A DNA stretch of 64,000 nt from Planococcus sp. MER TA 32b (GTDB lineage: Bacteria > Bacillota > Bacilli > Bacillales_A > Planococcaceae), in assembly GCA_023715185.1 (NCBI GenBank), contig JAMCAN010000001.1, forward strand, positions 1,798,001 to 1,862,000, written 5' to 3'. This document shows positions 20,199 to 29,176 of the stretch, one piece after another. Within the stretch, counting starts at the first letter, position 1. Each line of letters opens with the position of its first letter. The notes under the pieces are model-generated. The model was given only the letters and a program-made list of their open reading frames with translations, searched no databases and was not told the DNA's origin. A program made the translations under genes and the position numbers.

Positions 20199-20723
20199 TT
20201 AAACTTTGCTGTTGTCCTTTTCGATCAGCCGGGCCATGATCACCGATCTGAATGCCCAGCCAAGCATGACCAGGAATAGAGAATTGGCGACCATTGTCGG
20301 CAACAGGCGCGAAGTCAGGAAAATATCCACCGGCATCGAAACCAGTGAAATAAATGAAAAGAATAAATACAGCACAAATTCGAAAAGTGCTGTCAGGACG
20401 AGTGTCAGGAGAGTGGCAACGAATAGATTACGATGCACCGACTTGACGATGTAGCCCGCGATCAAACACATCATCGGGTATAAAAAAGAATATAGTCCAA
20501 TAATATCAATGAAAAAGACATCGTACAAGAGGCCGAAAAATAAACCATAGAACATTGCATGTTTGGCATCATAATAGACCGATACGAAAATCAGGAACAT
20601 CAATAAGAAACGAGGCACAATATAATAATAATCCCCGTCAAACTGCAACGGGGAAAATAATCCAAAGACAGGTTCCAAAAAAAACAGGACGAGGGCGATC
20701 AGCGGCAGGATATAGCGGATCAT
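20199..20723 (-). CDS. mreD: Rod-shape-determining protein MreD
   Basis: A 174-residue integral membrane protein with five or six hydrophobic segments spread over residues 4-165. Together with MreC it links MreB to the wall-synthesis machinery. Sequence conservation in this family is low; identity rests on length, topology and its position after mreC. The ATG 20723 start overlaps the mreC stop as ATGA. Confidence 0.92.
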   Translation of the reverse strand: MIRYILPLIALVLFFLEPVFGLFSPLQFDGDYYYIVPRFLLMFLIFVSVYYDAKHAMFYGLFFGLLYDVFFIDIIGLYSFLYPMMCLIAGYIVKSVHRNLFVATLLTLVLTALFEFVLYLFFSFISLVSMPVDIFLTSRLLPTMVANSLFLVMLGWAFRSVIMARLIEKDNSKV

Positions 20724-21601
20724 GATCCCTCTTCCTCCGTGGCAGCTTCGAAGTCGTCTTCATCAGGCATTTCACGATCAGCGATCATGACATGGTTCAA
20801 TAAAGTGAAATCGGCTGCCGGTTTAACATATGCAAGCTGGGTCAAGCCGAATTCGTCGATTGTGATCTCAGTGATTTCACCGATGATGATGCCTTTCGGG
20901 AAAATCCCGCCAAGGCCGCTTGAGACGACTTGCTGGCCGACTTCAAGTTCAATCTGAGCGTCGATCCGCTTCAGCAAAAGCTCACGTCGCTCGGCGTCGT
21001 AGCCCTCGATCAAACCGAAGACGCCTTCTTCCCCGCCGATGACCATGGATGAGACCCGATAATTGGGGTTTTGCGTCGAAACGAGCTCGACAGTGGACGT
21101 CGTGGCTGTCACCAAAGTGACTTTTCCGATCAGCCCCCGGGCAGTCATGACTGCCATATCCGGTTTGACGCCGTCCGATTCGCCTTTATTCAAAATAACT
21201 TTTTCTTCCCATTGATCCGGATTCCGCGCAATGACGGTCGCCTGGATCGGGTTATAATCCCGAAGGTCGGCTTCTTTGCCGACGATTTCCTTCAATTGAC
21301 CATTCTCAGAACGCAGGTCGGTCACTTCCGCCTGCACTGCCGCGAATTCTTCCAGGCGGCCTTTCAAATGCTGATTTTCCTTATATGTATTCAAGAGTGA
21401 ATCAACGTTATCGAATATGCCTGTTACAAAATGCGCGGGGCCGGAAAACAGGGATTGTCCCGCGCCGACAGTGTCTTTGATGAGCTGTTCCGGAAAGGAT
21501 ACATTGTCGCGATCCCGCAAGGAATAGGAAATTAATGCTACGAGAAGAATTACCCCGAGCATTAACAGAATTAGCCGCTTGTTCGAAAAGAACCTAGACA
21601 T
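20720..21601 (-). CDS. mreC: Rod-shape-determining protein MreC
   Basis: Bitopic wall-elongation scaffold of 293 residues. One transmembrane helix (about 8-26) is followed by a coiled coil (about 65-105, LLNTYKENQHLKGRLEEFAA) and the external beta-barrel-like domain (about 115-275). The last 15 residues are acidic. The ATG 21601 start follows AAGGAGG by 9 bases. The stop overlaps mreD. Confidence 0.95.
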   Translation of the reverse strand: MSRFFSNKRLILLMLGVILLVALISYSLRDRDNVSFPEQLIKDTVGAGQSLFSGPAHFVTGIFDNVDSLLNTYKENQHLKGRLEEFAAVQAEVTDLRSENGQLKEIVGKEADLRDYNPIQATVIARNPDQWEEKVILNKGESDGVKPDMAVMTARGLIGKVTLVTATTSTVELVSTQNPNYRVSSMVIGGEEGVFGLIEGYDAERRELLLKRIDAQIELEVGQQVVSSGLGGIFPKGIIIGEITEITIDEFGLTQLAYVKPAADFTLLNHVMIADREMPDEDDFEAATEEEGS

Positions 21602-21615
21602 GGCAGCAATCCTCC

Positions 21616-22644
21616 TTATTTAGTTGATTGCATGCGACGGATTTGATCAATATTATCAAGTGCTTTGCCTGTGCCGATAGCCACGCAATCCAGCGGGTTT
21701 TCTGCAATAAGGACCGGCATTTGAGTTTCATCCGAAATGACTTTGTCGAGATTTTTCAGGAGAGCGCCGCCTCCGGTAAGGACGATTCCGCGTTCCATAA
21801 CATCAGCCGAAAGTTCCGGCGGTGTCGTTTCAAGCGTTTTCTTCACGCCTTCAATGATTGAAAGAACAGATTCCTTCAATGCTTCAGCGATTTCTTCAGA
21901 AGAAATTTCAATCGTTTTCGGTAAGCCCGTCAACAAGTCACGGCCGCGGATGTCCATCTTAACCGCTTTTTCTTCCGGTGTTGTGACACGCGCTGCGCCG
22001 ATTTCCATCTTGATGGCTTCAGCTGTACGTTCCCCGATTGTCAGGTTATAAGTTTTACGGATATATTGCGTGATTGCCTGGTCCATCGCATCCCCGGCAA
22101 CACGGATGGATTCGCTCGTTACGATGCCGCCAAGTGAAATGACCGCAACTTCCGTAGTTCCTCCACCAATATCGACGACCATTGAGCCCATTGGTTCCCA
22201 AACCGGAAGATTTGCGCCGATTGCCGCTGCAAAAGGCTCTTCGATCGTGAACGCTTCACGGGCGCCTGCCTGGCGTGAAGCATCAATGATCGCGCGCTGT
22301 TCGACTGAAGTGATTCCAAAAGGAACACAGATCATGACGTTCGGCTTCTTCATCGATCCCCCGACTTTTTTCATTGCTTCCTTCATATAATATTGAATCA
22401 TGGCAGTTGTTGTATCGTAATCCGCGATGACCCCGTCACGCATCGGGCGGATTGCCACGATGGATCCCGGTGTACGGCCGATCATATTGCGCGCGTCGTT
22501 CCCGACAGCGACAATTTCGCCAGTTTGCGTGTTTTTCGCTACTACGGATGGTTCTCTCAGAACAATCCCTTTATTTTTAATAAATACCAGTGTGTTAGCA
22601 GTTCCTAAGTCGATTCCTACATCTTTTGATCCCATTCCAAACAC
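21616..22644 (-). CDS. mreB: Actin-like cell-shape protein MreB
   Basis: Actin homologue that forms membrane filaments guiding side-wall synthesis. It is 342 residues long with phosphate 1 motif [12 protein letters not shown], phosphate 2 motif [13 protein letters not shown] and adenosine motif [11 protein letters not shown]. The GTG 22644 start gives [14 protein letters not shown], aligning with B. subtilis MFGIGARDLGIDLG, and has AAGGGAAG 7 bases upstream. An ATG nine bases later is possible but has no site. It heads mreB-mreC-mreD-minC-minD. Confidence 0.97.
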   Translation of the reverse strand: MFGMGSKDVGIDLGTANTLVFIKNKGIVLREPSVVAKNTQTGEIVAVGNDARNMIGRTPGSIVAIRPMRDGVIADYDTTTAMIQYYMKEAMKKVGGSMKKPNVMICVPFGITSVEQRAIIDASRQAGAREAFTIEEPFAAAIGANLPVWEPMGSMVVDIGGGTTEVAVISLGGIVTSESIRVAGDAMDQAITQYIRKTYNLTIGERTAEAIKMEIGAARVTTPEEKAVKMDIRGRDLLTGLPKTIEISSEEIAEALKESVLSIIEGVKKTLETTPPELSADVMERGIVLTGGGALLKNLDKVISDETQMPVLIAENPLDCVAIGTGKALDNIDQIRRMQSTK

Positions 22645-22701
22645 GTGAATTCTTCCCTTCTTTATATGCCAATAAGCCATAGAGTTTACACAATACTACT
22701 C

Positions 22702-22707
22702 ATTATA
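22702..22707 (-). promoter_or_regulatory. Candidate -10 box of mreBCD-minCD
   Basis: A perfect TATAAT on the minus strand, 58 bases upstream of the mreB start, in the short gap after radC. No convincing -35 was found. Confidence 0.4.
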
Positions 22708-22733
22708 GCTGAAAAGTAAAGAAAGTAACAGTG

Positions 22734-23426
22734 CTACATATATCCCTTTTCATTTAATGAAATGAATTGATGGTCACCTATGATGATATGGTCCAAAAGC
22801 TCAATGCCGACGATGCTTCCCGCTTCCATCAGACGTTTTGTCACGGCGATATCCTCGGGGGATGGCGCGGGATTGCCGGATGGATGGTTGTGCGCGCAAA
22901 CTATCGACGCGGCTGAGCGGCGCACCGCTTCACGGAAAATTTCGCGCGGATGGACGATGCTGGCGTTCAAACTTCCGACAAAAATTGTCTGCCTATGTAA
23001 AACCTGGTTTTTTATATTCAAAAATAGCACGACGAAATGTTCCTGCTTGAGCGAAGTCATATCCGCCATCAGGAATGAGGCGGCGTCTTTTGGCGAACGG
23101 ATCGTGAACTTCACATCCGTCTGCTTGGAAGACAAACGGCGGCCCAGTTCGACAGCGGCCATTAATTGGACCGCCTTCGCCTGGCCGATGCCATTGATGG
23201 ATGTGAGCTCTTCGATGCTGGCGTCTTTCAATTGCTGGATCTGCTCAAAATGATGGAGCACCCGGTTCGCGAGATGCAGTACAGACTCCTGCCTTGTGCC
23301 AGTGCGCAGCATGATGGCGATCAATTCCTGGTTCGACAGGCTCGTGGCTCCCTGCTTGACCAGCCGTTCACGCGGCCGATCTGCTGTATGGACATCCCGT
23401 ATCATCAATGACTGTTCCTTCAACAT
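22734..23426 (-). CDS. radC: RadC-family JAB/MPN protein
   Basis: About 230 residues: an N-terminal helix-hairpin-helix region (LTSINGIGQAKAVQLMAA, near 70-87) and a C-terminal MPN+/JAMM domain with metal ligands in CAHNHPSGNPAPSPED (near 175-190). Despite the name, a DNA repair role is not established; the domain has the hallmarks of a metal-dependent peptidase or nuclease. ATG 23426 is preferred because GGGGAG lies 9 bases upstream; it overlaps the maf stop by 7 bases. The maf-radC-mreB order is standard for Bacillales. Confidence 0.95.
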   Translation of the reverse strand: MLKEQSLMIRDVHTADRPRERLVKQGATSLSNQELIAIMLRTGTRQESVLHLANRVLHHFEQIQQLKDASIEELTSINGIGQAKAVQLMAAVELGRRLSSKQTDVKFTIRSPKDAASFLMADMTSLKQEHFVVLFLNIKNQVLHRQTIFVGSLNASIVHPREIFREAVRRSAASIVCAHNHPSGNPAPSPEDIAVTKRLMEAGSIVGIELLDHIIIGDHQFISLNEKGYM

Positions 23427-24028
23427 TGGACACGGCTCCCCGACAAGCTGATCCAACCGGCGTCTGAAAGTTTCCGCGCCAAACGGGAAATCGGAAGCCC
23501 CACCACCGTGTTGTAATCACCGCTGATCCCCTCGACAAATAAACCCGACAGCGTCTGGATGCCATAGGCTCCCGCTTTGTCATAAGGGTCGTCCGTATTT
23601 GTATAAGCCTTAATCCAGCTTTCCGGCAATTCGAAAAATGTCACTTCTGTCGTCTCATGAAATTGCACTTCACTGTTTCCTGATTTTATTGCCACCGCCG
23701 TGATCACTTCATGGCTGCGGCCTGAAAGTTTCTGCAAAGTGGACATCGCCTGTTTCTTGTCTTCAGGCTTCAGCAGAATTTCCCCGTTGCATACAACGAC
23801 CGTATCCGAACCGATCACAACTGCATCCGGATTCATGTCTGCGACATCCGCCGCCTTCACTTCCGCACAATTAATGACATAGCTCAGCGCGTCCTGGAAC
23901 TCATATGGTTTCGGTTCTTCTATTTTGCTTGGAATTACACGGAAATCAAATCCGAGCTGCCCCAGCAGTTCGCGTCTCCGCGGCGACTGTGATGCCAGGA
24001 TGATTGGTTGATGGGCTTTGAAATACAT
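23420..24028 (-). CDS. maf: Maf-family nucleotide pyrophosphatase
   Basis: Hydrolyses non-canonical or modified nucleoside triphosphates; in B. subtilis Maf is also linked to septum formation. It is 202 residues long, opening with LASQSPRRRELL (about 12-23). VVIGSDTVVV holds the conserved Ser-Asp-Thr, followed by KPEDKKQA and GDYNTVVGLPI near 175. The ATG 24028 start follows AAAGGAGG by 7 bases. Confidence 0.96.
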   Translation of the reverse strand: MYFKAHQPIILASQSPRRRELLGQLGFDFRVIPSKIEEPKPYEFQDALSYVINCAEVKAADVADMNPDAVVIGSDTVVVCNGEILLKPEDKKQAMSTLQKLSGRSHEVITAVAIKSGNSEVQFHETTEVTFFELPESWIKAYTNTDDPYDKAGAYGIQTLSGLFVEGISGDYNTVVGLPISRLARKLSDAGWISLSGSRVQC

Positions 24029-24417
24029 AAAAACGCCTCCTTTTTCTTTCTATAAGAATACCACCCCGAAGATCGCCACTTCAAACAGCGAAAAACGTTT
24101 TTTGCTGCGTATAGATCGTCCAAAAATGAGATTTGGGATGTTGAAAATCCAATACCCGGCGGCAATGCTGGTTTCATTCCTCTGATTTAGCAAATATGTC
24201 TGAACTGCCGTCATTTTGAACCGATTACATCAACTCAATATCACTCCCATTTCCATAACCATAAAATTGTATTCAATTTTGCCATTATTATTACTTCTTT
24301 AAAATCCTTTATTACTTGAGCATAAACCTTTACAATGATAACGGATTTTACTTTCTGAAGATTTCCTATTTCGAAATAACGAATAGGGAATTTTTATTTA
24401 GAAAAGAGGTAGATTAT
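24029..24417. other. Divergent gap between maf and the AbgT-family gene
   Basis: This 389-bp gap has no credible gene, repeat or terminator. It must hold the start signals of both maf (left) and the transporter (right). A TACAAT box near 24331 could serve the plus strand, but I see no matching -35. Confidence 0.5.
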
Positions 24418-25944
24418 ATGGAAAAGAAGCGAAAAGGATTCTTCCAGAAATTCCTGGATGGAATCGAATTTGCAGGCAATAAACTGCCGCATCCGGTAAC
24501 TTTGTTCGCCTTGCTTGCCCTGCTCGTGCTGGTGCTGTCAGCCATCATCTCAAGCTTTGGCATCTCGGTTGAACATCCCGGACAGGAAGGCGAAATGGTG
24601 GAAGTCAAAAACCTGCTAAATGCGGAAGGTATCCAATATATCTTCACCAGCATGGTTGATAACTTCATCGGATTCGCACCGCTCGGCGTCGTGTTGGCGA
24701 CTATGCTAGGAATCGGAATCGCGGAACGCACAGGACTGATCAGCGCAATGCTGCGTGGATTCGTATTGTCCGTTCCCCGCTTCCTGATCACTGCAGGACT
24801 TGTGTTCGCTGGTATCATGTCGAGTGTGGCATCTGACGCGGGCTACGTTGTCCTTCCTCCGCTTGGCGCAGTCATATTCGCTGCGCTTGGCCGCCATCCG
24901 CTCGCTGGTCTTGCCGCTGCGTTTGCCGGTGTATCCGGTGGATTCAGCGCCAACTTACTGCTGTCGGCAACCGACCCGATGCTCGGCGAGTTGACGATTG
25001 CCGCTGCCTCGATCATCGATCCGGCTTATGCTGAAGGCATGAACATCGCGATGAATTATTACTTCATCATCGTTTCCGTATTTGTTCTGACGATTGCCGG
25101 TGCTTTTGTTACCGAGAAAATCGTTGAACCGCGCCTTGGGGAATATAAAGGCGAGTACCGTGAAAAATTGACTGGCCTTAGTGCCGAAGAAAAGAAAGGC
25201 ATGCTATGGGCTGCGATTTCATTCCTTATCGCCGCAGCCGCATTTGCGATGCTGATCGTGCCGGAAAACGGCGCATTACGTGCAGAAGACGGAGGCATTG
25301 TCCAATCACCGTTCATGTCGTCACTCGTCCCGATCATCACCATCCTGTTCTTCATCCCTGGCCTGTTCTACGGAATCGCCACGAAGAACATCAAGAACGA
25401 TAAAGATGTTGCCAGCCACCTGACTGACACTATGGCTTCGATGGGCATGTTCATCGTCCTGGCTTTCACTGCCGGACAGTTCGTCGCTTATTTCGCAGAA
25501 TCCAATATGGGTATGGTCATCGGCGTTTACGGCGCAGAGTTCCTGGAAAGCGCGAACCTGACTGGCATCCCGCTTATTCTCGGCTTTATCTTCATCACCG
25601 GCGTCATCAACCTGTTCATCGGTTCAGCGTCGGCGAAATGGGCCATGATGGCACCGGTATTCGTGCCGATCATGATGCAGCTCGGCTATTCGCCTGAACT
25701 TACGCAGATGGCTTACCGCATCGCCGATTCAACGACAAATATCATTTCACCGCTGATGACGTATTTCGCGATCATCATCGCGTTTGCGCAGAAATACGAT
25801 AAGAAGATGGGAATCGGAACATTGATCTCGGTCATGTTCCCGTACTCGATCATCTTCATGATTGTATGGTCGATCATGCTGATCGTCTGGATGATGCTTG
25901 GGCTCGATCTCGGACCAGGTTCACCTTTACATTATAATAATTAA
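24418..25944 (+). CDS. AbgT-family transporter (p-aminobenzoyl-glutamate type)
   Basis: A 508-residue integral membrane protein with about 11-13 hydrophobic segments. The N-terminus FLDGIEFAGNKLPHPVTLFA, the internal SSVASDAGYVVLPPLGA and GGFSANLLLSATDP blocks, and the late SASAKWAMMAPVFVPI and STTNIISPLMTYF are typical AbgT motifs, including Asn/Asp/Ser of the substrate site. Members import p-aminobenzoyl-glutamate or export antifolates. It starts at ATG 24418 after AAGAGGT; upstream in-frame ATGs lack a site. It is a plus-strand insertion in a minus-strand block and ends at its own terminator. Confidence 0.9.
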   Translation: MEKKRKGFFQKFLDGIEFAGNKLPHPVTLFALLALLVLVLSAIISSFGISVEHPGQEGEMVEVKNLLNAEGIQYIFTSMVDNFIGFAPLGVVLATMLGIGIAERTGLISAMLRGFVLSVPRFLITAGLVFAGIMSSVASDAGYVVLPPLGAVIFAALGRHPLAGLAAAFAGVSGGFSANLLLSATDPMLGELTIAAASIIDPAYAEGMNIAMNYYFIIVSVFVLTIAGAFVTEKIVEPRLGEYKGEYREKLTGLSAEEKKGMLWAAISFLIAAAAFAMLIVPENGALRAEDGGIVQSPFMSSLVPIITILFFIPGLFYGIATKNIKNDKDVASHLTDTMASMGMFIVLAFTAGQFVAYFAESNMGMVIGVYGAEFLESANLTGIPLILGFIFITGVINLFIGSASAKWAMMAPVFVPIMMQLGYSPELTQMAYRIADSTTNIISPLMTYFAIIIAFAQKYDKKMGIGTLISVMFPYSIIFMIVWSIMLIVWMMLGLDLGPGSPLHYNN

Positions 25945-25956
25945 GGAAATGAAAAG

Positions 25957-25995
25957 AGCCAACTCAGATTTTTCTGGGTTGGCTTATTTTGTTTT
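25957..25995 (+). terminator. Terminator of the AbgT-family gene
   Basis: AGCCAACTCAG/CTGGGTTGGCT stem with a 6-base loop and the tail TATTTTGTTTT, 12 bases after the stop codon. Confidence 0.85.
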
Positions 25996-26002
25996 AATAA
26001 TC

Positions 26003-26133
26003 GATATTTCGCAAAACAGCTTCGCTTTCCTGGCTGCTTGCGCCGAGCTAACTCGTACTCGTTTCACTTCGCCCGAGTGGATCTCGTCACTTCGCTTGGT
26101 CGCCTGGGAGTCTTCGCTGTTTTGCTACATATC
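26003..26133 (-). repeat. GCAAAACAGC inverted-end element, copy 3 (131 bp)
   Basis: The ends are GATATTTCGCAAAACAGC and (complement) GATATGTAGCAAAACAGC. It carries the interior module CTAACTCGTACTCG..CCCGAGTGGATC in the same orientation as copy 2. It lies directly after the AbgT-gene terminator and occupies much of a 366-bp gap that shows no gene. Confidence 0.82.
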
Positions 26134-26310
26134 TCAGATTGCCTTCAATAAGCAGACAGCTATACAGAGTTCAAAAAATTATGGATAATTTTTCATGTCT
26201 ATTATCTTTCTCGTGCGGGTATGTCAGTTACAAGAGCAAAAAAGAGTTATTTCGACAAATAGTTGCTATATATAAACATAAACTCTGCCCCACGAAACGA
26301 GGTGCAAGAC

Positions 26311-26631
26311 ATGACTATTCCTGATAACAAGGCTCCACTTAAAAAATATATTTGGCTGCTGATCATATTGAATGGGCTTGATGGCATCCTGACATATTTC
26401 GGCTTGACCCGTGGTCTTGTCACTGAGGCCAATCCCTTATTAAGTTCGTTTGCCCCTTTCACAATTCTCGGCATTAAACTTTTCCTGTCCGTCTGTCTGT
26501 TCGGCTTGCTGTTCACGACATTCGCCGGCATCCGCAAAACGTTCTGGCGCTATACATTCATTTTCGCCAATGTGCTCTACTCCATGATTCTTGTCCTTCA
26601 TTTATACTGGCTCCCTTTCCTGTTCATCTGA
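26311..26631 (+). CDS. Small DUF5658-like membrane protein
   Basis: About 106 residues with three transmembrane segments (about 10-30, 44-64 and 78-100). The motif LDGILTYFGLTRGLVTEANP (23-42) resembles DUF5658, a family of unknown function found in bacteria and archaea. The start ATG 26311 has CGAGGTG 6 bases upstream. It stands alone between an intergenic element and a bidirectional terminator. No function can be given. Confidence 0.75.
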   Translation: MTIPDNKAPLKKYIWLLIILNGLDGILTYFGLTRGLVTEANPLLSSFAPFTILGIKLFLSVCLFGLLFTTFAGIRKTFWRYTFIFANVLYSMILVLHLYWLPFLFI

Positions 26632-26644
26632 AAAAACTCCACAT

Positions 26645-26681
26645 AAAAAATCCCTGAAGATTTCTCTTCAGGGATTTTTTT
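26645..26681. terminator. Bidirectional terminator between the DUF5658-like gene and pilD
   Basis: AATCCCTGAAG/CTTCAGGGATT stem with a 7-base loop, flanked by A6 on the left and T7 on the right. It serves both converging genes. Confidence 0.88.
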
Positions 26682-27435
26682 AAAGCCATAAATTCATATA
26701 CCAATTCAACAACGGTTCCCCGTAAAAATAAACAATGACAGCTCCCGCCGCGATAGACGGGCCGAACGGTATCGGTGTTTTGCGCCCTTGCTTGGTCACA
26801 CGCAGCACGATGATGCCGACAATCGCTCCGATCAATGAAGCAAAGAACAGCGTCATCAATGTACCGCCAGTACCGAGCACCAGCCCGATGACGAAGAACA
26901 GTTTGATGTCGCCGCCGCCCATTCCGCCTTTCGATACAATCGAAATGAGCAAGAGGATCAGGAATCCTGTTGCCGCACCAAGCAAACTGTCCCACCACGG
27001 ATCCAGAGGGATGAAGAACCGCAGCACGAGCAGCGCGATACCGAATGGCAAAAGGACTTTATCCGGGATGAGCATATAAGCGATATCCGAAACCGTGATG
27101 ATGACAAGCATCGATACAAACAGAATCGCGATGATCAGTTCTGGCGTAAAACCGAAATGCCAAAAAGAAAATGCGAACAGCGCGGCTGTTACAGCTTCCA
27201 TAAATGGATAAACCCAGTGGATTTTCTCGCCGCATGAACGGCATTTGCCTTTCAGGAACAGGAAAGAAAATACCGGCACCAAATCCAGCGCCGTCAGCCG
27301 GCGGTCGCAGGATGTACAATGGGATGGCGGAAATGCGATCGATTCCTTTTTCGGCACGCGCAGGCCGACGACGTTGAAAAAAGAACCGAATACCAGACCG
27401 AAAAGATAGAAGAATGCTGTATAAGTTATTGTCAT
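26680..27435 (-). CDS. pilD: Prepilin peptidase (type IV, ComC/PilD)
   Basis: Aspartic protease of family A24 that cleaves and N-methylates type IV prepilins. It has 251 residues and about eight transmembrane segments. The N-terminal methylase-like part has FGSFFNVVGLRVPKK and two zinc pairs (CTSC and CRSC). The protease Asp residues are in SDIAYMLIPDK and in GMGGGDIKLF. The start ATG 27435 has GAGGG 6 bases upstream. Its position after maf matches B. subtilis comC. It lies downstream of the terminator at 27461-27494, so it depends on read-through or its own promoter. Confidence 0.95.
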   Translation of the reverse strand: MTITYTAFFYLFGLVFGSFFNVVGLRVPKKESIAFPPSHCTSCDRRLTALDLVPVFSFLFLKGKCRSCGEKIHWVYPFMEAVTAALFAFSFWHFGFTPELIIAILFVSMLVIITVSDIAYMLIPDKVLLPFGIALLVLRFFIPLDPWWDSLLGAATGFLILLLISIVSKGGMGGGDIKLFFVIGLVLGTGGTLMTLFFASLIGAIVGIIVLRVTKQGRKTPIPFGPSIAAGAVIVYFYGEPLLNWYMNLWL

Positions 27436-27460
27436 AGGAACCCTCATCACGTTTTAAATT

Positions 27461-27494
27461 TAGAAAAAAGGAGAAATCATGATGATTTCTCCTT
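27461..27494 (-). terminator. Terminator after pilO
   Basis: A long stem, AAAGGAGAAATCAT paired with ATGATTTCTCCTTT with almost no loop, followed by TTTTTTCT on the minus strand. It begins at the pilO stop codon. Confidence 0.8.
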
Positions 27495-28433
27495 TCAAGG
27501 TTTTTCAGGGAGGATTAGCGTCGTCCCGGTTTTCACGATATAAGTTGTCATTTTATTGGCTTCGCGGATCAGTTCAATGCCGCTGCGGTCGCCGTAATAT
27601 TTCTCGGAAATCGAAAACAGCGTATCGCCTTGGACCACTTTATGGGCTTTGGCAGTCTGTGTGCCAGCCACCTGGTCATTCGTCTGGGCTGAAGCTTCGC
27701 CATCAACTGTTACATCAACGTCGACTTCCACATCTGCCTCGTCGTCTTTATCGTCAGCTTTCGCCAAATCGACGCCATCGTTTTTCGGCAACGGATCGAC
27801 TTTATTCGCAGGCGGCGGTGCATCGACTTTCGGCAACGTATCAGCCAAAGCGATCAAGTCCGGACGGTAGAATGCTGAGAAGCTTAACGTTACTTCAAGA
27901 ATATCGTCTTCCGCCTCGACAGTTGTTACTTCACCATTGGAAGCAAAATCGATTGAGTCGATGATTAAAATGCGTTTCATCGATTCGATTTCTTTGATGA
28001 ATTTCGTGATCCCTGCATAGTCATCCGTTTCAAAAGCAACGGTCGTCTGGATTTTCTGGACATTTTCAATGCCTTCGACCGGCGTTAATAACTCCAAAGG
28101 CGATTCTGCGATTTGCAGTGACTTTACTTGCGAACGCGAGAGAAGTTCTGCCTGCTCCAATTGCAGCACGATCAATTCCGATAATGGTTCGACCGATACG
28201 CGCTGCTGGAGTTCAGCTGTCGAAACGCGTTCCTCTTCCGGCAAGGCTTTCACTTGCTCCTGGAGAGCCATCAATACTTCACGTTCGGATTTGAAGGTCT
28301 GTTCCGCCATCATCCGCGCTTCTTTGGCCGGCGAATAAACCATAAAATATGCATAGGCTGATATTGCTAAAAGAAATATAATTGCAATTGCAATCAAACC
28401 ATTTTCTTTCTGTTTCTTCGTCAAACTACTCAT
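27495..28433 (-). CDS. pilO: PilO-like pilus alignment protein with C-terminal LysM domain
   Basis: 312 residues. A short cytoplasmic N-terminus, one transmembrane helix (about 12-33), a coiled-coil region (about 35-105) and an alpha/beta domain (about 105-200) form the PilO type. A Pro-rich, acidic linker (about 205-258, DDEADVEVDVDVTVDGE) leads to a LysM domain (about 262-310, KVVQGDTLFSISEKYYGD), which binds peptidoglycan glycans. The family usually lacks LysM, so the fusion is a Gram-positive adaptation or lineage novelty. The ATG 28433 start has GGGGGATA upstream and overlaps pilN by 8 bases. Confidence 0.82.
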   Translation of the reverse strand: MSSLTKKQKENGLIAIAIIFLLAISAYAYFMVYSPAKEARMMAEQTFKSEREVLMALQEQVKALPEEERVSTAELQQRVSVEPLSELIVLQLEQAELLSRSQVKSLQIAESPLELLTPVEGIENVQKIQTTVAFETDDYAGITKFIKEIESMKRILIIDSIDFASNGEVTTVEAEDDILEVTLSFSAFYRPDLIALADTLPKVDAPPPANKVDPLPKNDGVDLAKADDKDDEADVEVDVDVTVDGEASAQTNDQVAGTQTAKAHKVVQGDTLFSISEKYYGDRSGIELIREANKMTTYIVKTGTTLILPEKP

Positions 28434-29172
28434 TTGTATCCCCCTCCGTTCCTTCTGGAGTGGTTTCGGTTTCTTCGATGACTTCGACTTCTACATCTAC
28501 ATCCGCGTCCACATTTTCTTCCGTTTCAGCAGCTGGTGTTTCTTCCACCGGCTCTTCGATGATATTGCCTTCAGCGTCAAGCACAGGCAGGCGGTCATCT
28601 ACGAATACCAATGTGTATGTAGCGAGATATCTCGGCGTTTCGATTGGTTCATCTTCATCTTTTGCCTCGTCTTCTTCGTCTTCAGTCAATAAACTGTCTT
28701 CGCTTTCAACCGAGTCCAATGAAGCAAAATCAAGAAGTTCCGATCCTTTCAATTGTGCCAGGTAATACGCCGCATCACGCGTTGCATCGAATTGGACAGT
28801 TAAAGTAGCCGTGTTTGGCTCAGCGAATGCAATCTGATCAAAGAATCCGCGTACAGGAAGCAATGCTGCCAATTCCTCCAATAACGGAATTGTGTCGTAT
28901 TGGTAACTTTCCGCCCAATCGACAGTCGCTTTCAGCTGCTGCTCTTCATTCAAGCCTGCAGTAGCTTCAAGCTGCGCCCGAATTTCAGCTTGCTGTGCAG
29001 CAAGTTCAGCGCTTTGCGCCGCCAGTACCGCCTGTTCGGTGTTCTCCGATTTTGCCATGAAGAACAGCGCTGCGAAGACAATCAGACCAAGAAGTAAAAT
29101 AGAAAGCGCCGCAATGAGGAAGGCGGGGCGGTCCCGCTCCTTCTGCGGCAATAGATTAATATCAACTAACAT
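28426..29172 (-). CDS. pilN: PilN-like pilus assembly protein
   Basis: 248 residues opening MLVDINLLPQKERDRP, the PilN signature that binds the groove of PilM. One transmembrane helix (about 18-40) is followed by a coiled coil and an alpha/beta domain (about 90-205). The C-terminal 45 residues are strongly acidic with a DADVDVEVEVIEE run that resembles the linker of PilO. Such an acidic tail is not usual for PilN. The ATG 29172 start is 4 bases after the pilM stop, with AGAGGTG upstream. It overlaps pilO by 8 bases. Confidence 0.88.
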   Translation of the reverse strand: MLVDINLLPQKERDRPAFLIAALSILLLGLIVFAALFFMAKSENTEQAVLAAQSAELAAQQAEIRAQLEATAGLNEEQQLKATVDWAESYQYDTIPLLEELAALLPVRGFFDQIAFAEPNTATLTVQFDATRDAAYYLAQLKGSELLDFASLDSVESEDSLLTEDEEDEAKDEDEPIETPRYLATYTLVFVDDRLPVLDAEGNIIEEPVEETPAAETEENVDADVDVEVEVIEETETTPEGTEGDTNE

Positions 29173-29176
29173 ATGG

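Noticed and set aside
19667-20239. 190-residue plus-strand frame opposite minC
   Set aside because: Antisense shadow of minC extending into mreD, without a ribosome binding site or motif.
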